From Flavobacterium sp. 9AF (GTDB lineage: Bacteria; Bacteroidota; Bacteroidia; Flavobacteriales; Flavobacteriaceae), in assembly GCF_902506265.1 (NCBI RefSeq), contig NZ_LR733556.1, positions 2,028,821 to 2,092,820 on the forward strand: 64,000 nucleotides of DNA, in the 5' to 3' direction. Below are positions 63,523-64,000 of the stretch, in pieces. Below the pieces are notes generated by a model, which saw only the letters and a list, made by a program, of their open reading frames with translations, did no database searches and had not been told where the DNA came from. The number at the start of each line of letters is the position of its first letter. Position 1 is the first letter of the stretch. Both the position numbers and the translations under genes were made by a program.

Positions 63523-63553
63523 TTGTAGTTAAATTTTTTATGCTGTATTTTTG
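63523..63553 (+). promoter_or_regulatory. Promoter of sdhC (-33 TTG, 20-base spacer, -7 TATTTTTG)
   Basis: TTG at 63523-63525 and TATTTTTG at 63546-63553 are 20 bases apart, matching the consensus. The ATG of sdhC is at 63589. Confidence 0.75.
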
Positions 63554-63588
63554 TTTGATTTTTAAAACTAGAACAATCAAATTAAATT

Positions 63589-64000
63589 ATGGCAAAATCA
63601 GCACTTTTAAAGTCATCTATTGCTAAGAAATACTGGATGGCTCTTACAGGTTTATTTTTATGCTTGTTTTTAGCTGGTCACTTGGCTGGAAATCTTCAGC
63701 TTTTAGTACCAAATAATGCTTTAAAATTTAATCAGTATGCATTATTTATGACCACTAATCCTGCAGTAAAAATACTTTCTTATTTAACGTACATTTCTAT
63801 TTTATTTCATGCAATTGATGGATTTTTATTGACGTATCAAAACGCTAAAGCGAGACCAATTGGATATGCCAAATCAAATCCTTCTGCAAATAGCAGTTTT
63901 TCATCTAGAAACATGGCGCTGTTAGGTACAATTGTTTTGGTATTCATTGTTACTCACATGGTAAATTTTTGGGCAAAAATGCATTTTGACAAAAACATGC
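63589..64000 (+). CDS. sdhC: Succinate dehydrogenase cytochrome b subunit (partial, runs off the window)
   Basis: The frame opens at the ATG at 63589 and is open to the window end (137 codons and one base). Residues about 15-38 contain KKYWMALTGLFLCLFLAGHLAGNLQLL, typical of the Bacteroidetes-type SdhC/FrdC membrane anchor; further helices (about 60-80 and 104-120) include histidines suited to heme binding. SdhC anchors succinate dehydrogenase of the TCA cycle and respiratory chain. The other subunits would lie right of the window. Confidence 0.9.
   Translation, partial: MAKSALLKSSIAKKYWMALTGLFLCLFLAGHLAGNLQLLVPNNALKFNQYALFMTTNPAVKILSYLTYISILFHAIDGFLLTYQNAKARPIGYAKSNPSANSSFSSRNMALLGTIVLVFIVTHMVNFWAKMHFDKNM

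Overview
The window is a stretch of ordinary bacterial chromosome from the family Flavobacteriaceae, most likely the genus Flavobacterium. The support is low GC content, several secreted proteins ending in type IX secretion (T9SS) sorting domains (including the type C domain I associate with Flavobacterium), many Bacteroidetes-type -7 promoter boxes (TAnnTTTG), almost no Shine-Dalgarno sequences, and an HMG-CoA synthase that points to the mevalonate pathway. I see no rRNA, tRNA, CRISPR array, insertion sequence, phage or integron. Most genes are core metabolism or house-keeping. The accessory part is the set of secreted and surface proteins.

Layout. 1-5508: a reprolysin-type secreted protease (minus strand, cut by the window edge) divergent from an M43 pappalysin-like secreted protease. 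5587-10454: ribF, an HTTM membrane protein, a small membrane protein, bioB and a JmjC/cupin-like protein. 10487-20863 (minus): an M20 dipeptidase, a second reprolysin-like protease and a 1543-residue secreted multidomain protein, the last two with type C sorting domains. 20937-31383: recX, thiL, glyS, a coiled-coil membrane protein, a ComF-like phosphoribosyltransferase, an Ig-like lipoprotein, an omega-amidase-like nitrilase, a PfkB kinase and purF. 31384-31758: a gene-free gap with two near-identical units, each looking like a small RNA gene with promoter-like start, conserved fold and terminator. 31759-38431: an AHSA1/SRPBCC protein, a DJ-1-like lipoprotein, ileS, a DksA-like protein without a zinc finger, lspA and superoxide dismutase. 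38543-47286: an AddA/RecB-like helicase-nuclease, kbl, an OmpA/TSP3 protein and an AddB-like nuclease. 47308-53461: a hydrolase, a WYL regulator, a DinB-like protein, aminopeptidase P, a Crp/Fnr regulator and an arylsulfotransferase-like lipoprotein. 53520-64000: a BNR/VPS10-like secreted protein, the glyoxylate shunt (aceB-aceA) divergent from its probable RamB/ScfR-type regulator, HMG-CoA synthase, an unknown surface lipoprotein and the start of sdhC.

How genes work together. aceB, aceA and the divergent XRE regulator form an acetate/fatty-acid module with a large dyad between them, and sdhC nearby connects to it through succinate. The helicase-nuclease at 38543 and the nuclease at 44488 probably form one AddAB-like recombination complex although kbl and an outer-membrane gene separate them. 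The secreted proteases, the giant repeat protein and the BNR protein would leave through T9SS or Sec, for protein degradation or surface attachment.

The least explained element is the duplicated small-RNA-like unit at 31416-31541 and 31595-31720. Other leads are a perfect 17-bp palindrome abutting the bioB promoter, the 41-bp dyad in the aceB/regulator gap, a dyad upstream of the DinB-like gene beside the WYL regulator, and a REP-like inverted repeat at 49874-49928.
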